NCBI GenBank assembly: GCA_900770345.1
Contig: CAAGKF010000355.1
Location: 1 to 45,120 of the forward strand
DNA: 45,120 nucleotides
Source of the DNA: Lachnospiraceae bacterium
GTDB taxonomy: Bacteria; Bacillota; Clostridia; Lachnospirales; Lachnospiraceae
Reading direction: 5' to 3'
The notes beneath the pieces are model-generated. The model was not told the origin of the DNA. It searched no databases and worked only from the letters and a program-made list of their open reading frames with translations. Shown in pieces: positions 42,319-45,120 of the stretch. The position numbers and the translations under genes were made by a program. The stretch's first letter is position 1. Each line of letters opens with the position of its first letter.

Positions 42319-43314
42319 TTATGATGCTACATACATGTTGTATTCGTACTTGAGCCGCCCTTGGCTGTTCTTTGCGTAGATTCTGGTCGTCTCCGTTGAT
42401 GCGTGCCCCATGATATCGCACAGCGTTGGCAGCGGCATACCCTTGTTCAGGGCACGGGTGGCAAACGTGTGACGGAGCAGATGCGGAAATACTCTTTTGG
42501 TGATTCCCGCACGCTTGGCAATCGACCGGATGATGTTCTCCAAAGCATTCTTCTTAAGTCCCTGATGTGGGGCCCGGCATGACAGAATCACAGGTCCTTC
42601 CTTCCGACCATCCAGATAACACTCCAAATATTCCAGAGCGCGATCCGAGAAGAACACGATCCGTTCCTTCTGTCCCTTTCCCAGCACTTTCACATATCCA
42701 TTCTGTAGATCAATCTCTTCGACCCTCATCCCTACGACCTCAGATACTCGGCATCCGGTCGCCAGAAACAGCTCCAGCACCGCATTATCCCGGATGTTGG
42801 AGCCGCAAGCAATCCGCATCTTTTCCACCTCACGCGCTGTCAGCGCTTCCCGTACCTCCGCCACGTACTTGATCGGATCAATCGTGGCCATCGGATTCCG
42901 GCTTATGTATCCTCTATCATGCAAAAATGTGAAGAAGCTGCTGCAGATCAGTCGCTTATGGTCCTTGGTACTGCCGCTGATCTGCCGGGCTTGCTCATAG
43001 GCATTAAGGCAGCTGACAATATCATCACCGGTAATCTCCTGCACCGGCTTGCCAACGTATACCAGCAACTCCCTGAGAAAATTCCCGTACTGTCTGATCG
43101 TACTTTTGGAGTATCCCCCAAAGTGCAGCCGGGCCATAAAAATGTCGTACTCCGGCCAGGTCACAACCTCCGTACTTAACCCGGTCTCCCTGCGGCTGAC
43201 ATCATAATCCCGTAACACTGCCGACAATGCACCGTCAATTACCTGCAGTACTGGCAGATCCAACTGATTGCTCAATCTGGCCATCAGTTCATCTTTCATC
43301 CTGATTTCGTCCAT
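42319..43314 (-). CDS. tyrosine site-specific recombinase of the shufflon
   Basis: Proposed Rci-like enzyme that inverts the fibre cassettes. It has 331 residues from the preferred ATG (43314, AAGGAGG 8 nt upstream; the ATG at 43320 is only 2 nt from it). The N-terminal SAM-like core-binding domain (SKSTIRQYGNFLRELLVYVG) is followed by a catalytic domain with the full set, numbered from 43320: R191 (GCRVSE), K215 (GKGQK), H280 and R283 (HLLRHTFATRA), H306 (MGHAS) and nucleophile Y315 (RIYAK). It lies inside the invertible segment, between the two cassette pairs, so its own orientation flips. It is not the phage integrase, since the MuA-like enzyme does that. Confidence 0.92.
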   Translation of the reverse strand: MDEIRMKDELMARLSNQLDLPVLQVIDGALSAVLRDYDVSRRETGLSTEVVTWPEYDIFMARLHFGGYSKSTIRQYGNFLRELLVYVGKPVQEITGDDIVSCLNAYEQARQISGSTKDHKRLICSSFFTFLHDRGYISRNPMATIDPIKYVAEVREALTAREVEKMRIACGSNIRDNAVLELFLATGCRVSEVVGMRVEEIDLQNGYVKVLGKGQKERIVFFSDRALEYLECYLDGRKEGPVILSCRAPHQGLKKNALENIIRSIAKRAGITKRVFPHLLRHTFATRALNKGMPLPTLCDIMGHASTETTRIYAKNSQGRLKYEYNMYVAS

Positions 43315-43386
43315 AGACATATCCTCCTTACATTTGATACCTCAATTGTAAGGCAAAAACTGCCCCGCCTACCAGACTGATTTAAT

Positions 43387-43401
43387 GTGCGCAATACCAA
43401 G
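43387..43401 (+). repeat. shufflon core site C
   Basis: GTGCGCAATACCAAG; V-R-N-T-K in frame. Same orientation as site A, inverted relative to B and D. Confidence 0.85.
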
Positions 43402-43638
43402 ACCCAAGCCGGGGCATTTACAGTAAACAGAGAAGCCGGTAAAACAGTATCTGTCGACATAACTTTTCCTGTCCCGTTTAGTAAAAATCCTGCTGTATCT
43501 ATGAGCGTGCTTACTTCTAACGCCGAAGGAACGCGAAACACTGTATCACTCATATCAAAAACAGGCTTTACTGCATATATCTATTCTTCATCAGATGGAA
43601 GCGCGGAATGCAACTGGATAGCCGTGGATCGTACATAA
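43387..43638 (+). CDS. silent tail-fibre tip, cassette C
   Basis: After the site the frame encodes 78 residues (TQAGAFTVNREAGKTVSVDI...SAECNWIAVDRT), ending with the strand pattern and W-I-A-V of lectin-like or gp53-type fibre tips (H-type lectin-like). No ribosome site or promoter lies in front, so it is silent here. An in-frame TAA at 43636 is followed by 38 more open codons ending at 43755, exactly where a tail-to-tail overlap with cassette D would put the original stop. Confidence 0.75.
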   Translation: MRNTKTQAGAFTVNREAGKTVSVDITFPVPFSKNPAVSMSVLTSNAEGTRNTVSLISKTGFTAYIYSSSDGSAECNWIAVDRT

Positions 43639-43751
43639 GACTATGTAGCATCTGTAGGTAATAGATCAAAAAATGGGTGCGACATTACCGCTTTTAATGG
43701 ATCTGGGGGAACCGTCAGTTACATAGATATTCGGTATTTTACAGTGAAATG

Positions 43752-44036
43752 CTAAATAGTCGTGGTATTAACAGATGACCATGTTATCGATCCATTGGCA
43801 TACTTGGCATGATATATTTTACTCGTTGAATGATTAACCGCAATAATAATGCCATCAGATCCTTGATTAATTATATTTATCAAAGTAAATGTACTTCCGC
43901 CATCAGGATTAGGATTGCCGGAGGCTCTCGGTGGAATACGTGCTGTATAAAATCCAGGCGAAAGATTTGCTACGTAAGCATTGAAGTCATATATTTCTTT
44001 ACAAGATAGGTCATTATTGAGCTTGGTATAACGCAC
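43752..44036 (-). CDS. silent tail-fibre tip, cassette D
   Basis: From the site (V-R-Y-T-K) the frame encodes 89 residues: DFNAYVANLSPGFYTARIPPRASGNPNPDGGSTFTLINI...NGSITWSSVNTTTI. The TGFY-type turn, the N-P-D-G segment and the closing ITWSSV resemble pyocin-knob fibre tips. No start codon belongs to it; the frame continues upstream only as antisense of the next gene. Its stop overlaps the distal stop of cassette C by 2 nt. Confidence 0.78.
   Translation of the reverse strand: MRYTKLNNDLSCKEIYDFNAYVANLSPGFYTARIPPRASGNPNPDGGSTFTLINIINQGSDGIIIAVNHSTSKIYHAKYANGSITWSSVNTTTI
44022..44036 (-). repeat. shufflon core site D (right boundary)
   Basis: Minus strand GTGCGTTATACCAAG followed by CTC; V-R-Y-T-K in frame. 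Inverted relative to site A; A x D recombination would flip the full 2.47 kb. Confidence 0.83.
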
Positions 44037-44114
44037 ATTAATATCGAAAATTCTGGGCCCGCAAGAGTCTTTTATTATACATAAAAATACAAAAATAGAA
44101 AGGAAGTAAAAGCT

Positions 44115-44846
44115 ATGGCAAAAATCAAAATTGCAGATACCGTGTATGATATTGTCAGTATCCAGCCTGTAGCGCTCCACGTGCTGCAGATTGAGTTTGT
44201 TGATGCGGTCCCTGAGACTTGGGGAGATATCACAACGTACACCATAGGGGGCATGGAAGCGGGGCATATCACAGGATATGATACGGTGTACCGCAGCGAT
44301 GGTCAGACTGTGTATCTCTCAAATGATGGCAGTGTTTATGTGCCGCCTACGGAACCGCCGGAAAAAGTTGAACCGGAAGAGCCTTATGCACCAACGCTGG
44401 AAGAGCTGCAGGAATCGAAAAAGCGAGAGGTGCAGTCAGATTGTGAAAAGATCATATATGCCGGCATTAATGTAACTCTGTCAGATGGCTCTGTAGAGCA
44501 TTTTAGCCTCACGGAGCATGACCAGATCAACCTGTTTGGCAAGCAGGCCCAGCTGGCCGCCGGTGTAGATCAGCTGGAGTACCATGCGGATGGACAGCTC
44601 TGCCGGTATTACTCGGCCGCGGATATGCAGACGATTATCGATGCAGCCATGTTCCACGTCAGTTACCATACTACATACTGTAACTCTCTTAATATGTGGA
44701 TCGCAGGCTGCCAGACGGAGGACGAGCTGCAGCAGATCTTTTACGGCGCCGATGTGCCGGAGGAGTACCAGTCTGAGGTCCTTAAGACATATCTTGTAAA
44801 GATTGCGTCTATGACGGAGGATGACAATGGGGCGGCAGAGTCTTAA
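44115..44846 (+). CDS. tail-associated protein after the shufflon, unknown
   Basis: In the 243-residue protein the N-terminal strands (AKIKIADTVYDIVSIQPVALHVLQIEFVD) and the repeated GYDTVYRSDGQTVYLSNDGSVYVPP lead to a Pro/Glu linker. The helical C-terminal domain is EESKKREV-type (ELQESKKREVQSDCEKIIYAGINVTLSDGSVEHFSLTEHDQINLFGKQAQLAAG) and resembles DUF4376-like domains near fibre genes. Possibly a fibre assembly or adaptor protein. Site AGGAAGTAAAAGCT. Its 3' end overlaps the next gene by 20 nt. Confidence 0.72.
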   Translation: MAKIKIADTVYDIVSIQPVALHVLQIEFVDAVPETWGDITTYTIGGMEAGHITGYDTVYRSDGQTVYLSNDGSVYVPPTEPPEKVEPEEPYAPTLEELQESKKREVQSDCEKIIYAGINVTLSDGSVEHFSLTEHDQINLFGKQAQLAAGVDQLEYHADGQLCRYYSAADMQTIIDAAMFHVSYHTTYCNSLNMWIAGCQTEDELQQIFYGADVPEEYQSEVLKTYLVKIASMTEDDNGAAES

Positions 44847-45120
44847 ATACCTGATCCTGTTCGACATCGGTGGCCTGCTGTACATACTGATCGAGCTTGC
44901 TTGGCGTGGGTGGAGTCACTGGACGATGTTTGTCCTGGGTGGGCTGTGTTTTGTCTGCTTGGGGCTGATCGATAAGGTCCTGCCCTGGGGGATGCCGCCC
45001 TGGCAGCAGGTGCTGATCGGAGCCTGCGTCATCACCGGACTGGAGTTCCTGACCGGGTGCATCGTTAATCTGTGGCTTGGATGGGGCGTCTGGGATTACA
45101 GCAGCATGCCGGGTAACATC
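44827..45120 (+). CDS. PF06541-like membrane protein (partial, runs off the window)
   Basis: 98 codons are visible with no stop. At least three hydrophobic segments appear (LILFDIGGLLYILIELAW; MFVLGGLCFVCLGLID; VLIGACVITGLEFLTGCIV), together with the signature RGWSHWTMFVLGGLCF and LTGCIVNLWLGWGVWDYSSMP of the family annotated as putative ABC-transporter type IV. In a phage this place would suit a holin or membrane-modifying factor, but the family has no proven role. Confidence 0.72.
   Translation, partial: MGRQSLKYLILFDIGGLLYILIELAWRGWSHWTMFVLGGLCFVCLGLIDKVLPWGMPPWQQVLIGACVITGLEFLTGCIVNLWLGWGVWDYSSMPGNI

Larger units (their letters stand above)
41567..44036. other. invertible tail-fibre shufflon
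   Basis: Four copies of a core site alternate in orientation (+,-,+,-) and bound four alternative fibre ends arranged as two tail-to-tail pairs, with a tyrosine recombinase gene between the pairs. Inversion between any + and - site would bring another cassette in frame behind the fibre shaft. See the individual sites, cassettes and recombinase. Confidence 0.88.
12122..45120. mobile_element. Mu-like transposable prophage (left end to beyond the window)
   Basis: A repressor/Ner switch, DDE transposase, MuB-like ATPase, GemA, Mor and a gp27/gp28-type terminase pair define a Mu-type phage. Portal, head-joining and tail genes are instead SPP1/PBSX-like. The left boundary is inferred: the first TG after the host terminator (TGTGAACCGACATT at 12122), followed at 12139-12160 by a 22-bp sequence related to the operator repeats. 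The right end and the 5-bp target duplication are not in view, so the exact boundary remains a guess within roughly 12107-12160. Confidence 0.9.

Noticed and set aside
42319..43320. Recombinase as the prophage integrase
   Set aside because: Integration is explained by the MuA/MuB-like pair, and the gene sits among fibre cassettes bearing repeated crossover-type sites.
41400..44110. Diversity-generating retroelement as the cause of fibre variation
   Set aside because: No reverse transcriptase gene and no template/variable repeat pair with adenine-biased differences is visible; the only enzyme is a tyrosine recombinase.
44037..44267. Minus-strand extension of cassette D as a full gene
   Set aside because: The upstream part is antisense to the following tail gene and has no fibre-like sequence; the real coding content begins at the site.
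12107..45120. CRISPR array, defence island or antibiotic resistance cargo
   Set aside because: No regularly spaced repeats and no recognisable defence or resistance proteins; the small early genes are unknown rather than diagnostic.

Overview
The window looks like a chromosome segment of a gut Lachnospiraceae-type Firmicute (Clostridia; Blautia/Ruminococcus-like, from memory of protein style only). Reasons: strong AAGGAGG ribosome sites, consensus sigma-A promoters, a T-box leader in front of thrS, choline-binding-type cell-wall repeats, and a DUF3842 protein. The species cannot be fixed from the sequence.

Chromosomal part (1-12106): a six-gene tRNA cluster (Asp, Val, Tyr, initiator Met, Phe, Lys) ends at an intrinsic terminator. 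Next come a large membrane-anchored surface protein with cell-wall repeats, and a leftward pair (an 80-residue unknown and a DUF3842 protein). A Thr-specific T-box leader with thrS is followed by hisS and aspS, then by two alpha/beta-hydrolase esterases and an ATP-grasp ligase that ends at a strong terminator.

Prophage part (about 12122 to beyond the right edge): a Mu-like transposable prophage. The left arm holds an AT-rich end region and a leftward repressor with two HTH domains and a LexA-type S24 protease. Opposite it is a Ner/Cro-like regulator under a perfect consensus promoter overlapped by repeated operators. Then come a MuA-like DDE transposase, a MuB-like ATPase, small early genes (AbrB-like, GemA/gp16), an NlpC/P60 lysin and a Mor-like activator. 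Behind a terminator/putative middle promoter lie lysis genes (LL-H-type holin, BhlA/UviB-like protein), two related winged-helix proteins, a Mu gp27/gp28-type terminase pair, an SPP1-type portal, and a minor head protein with a C-terminal Ntox50-like toxin domain. Scaffold, capsid, connectors and a PBSX (Xkd)-like contractile tail follow. The tail-assembly chaperone carries a canonical -1 frameshift signal.

Most interesting element (41567-44036): a compact tail-fibre shufflon. The expressed fibre gene and three silent 3' cassettes all carry the same short core site (GTGC-KYW-ATACCAA type). The sites lie in two orientations (+,-,+,-) and always in the same reading frame. The cassettes form two tail-to-tail pairs with overlapping stop codons, and a tyrosine recombinase gene lies between the pairs. 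Inversion between opposed sites would replace the last 80-100 residues of the fibre while keeping the reading frame, so one phage could switch among at least four receptor-binding tips. This resembles the R64 pilV/Rci shufflon more than Mu's own serine-recombinase (Gin) G-loop. A tail-associated gene and a PF06541-like membrane protein follow; the prophage right end is outside the window.
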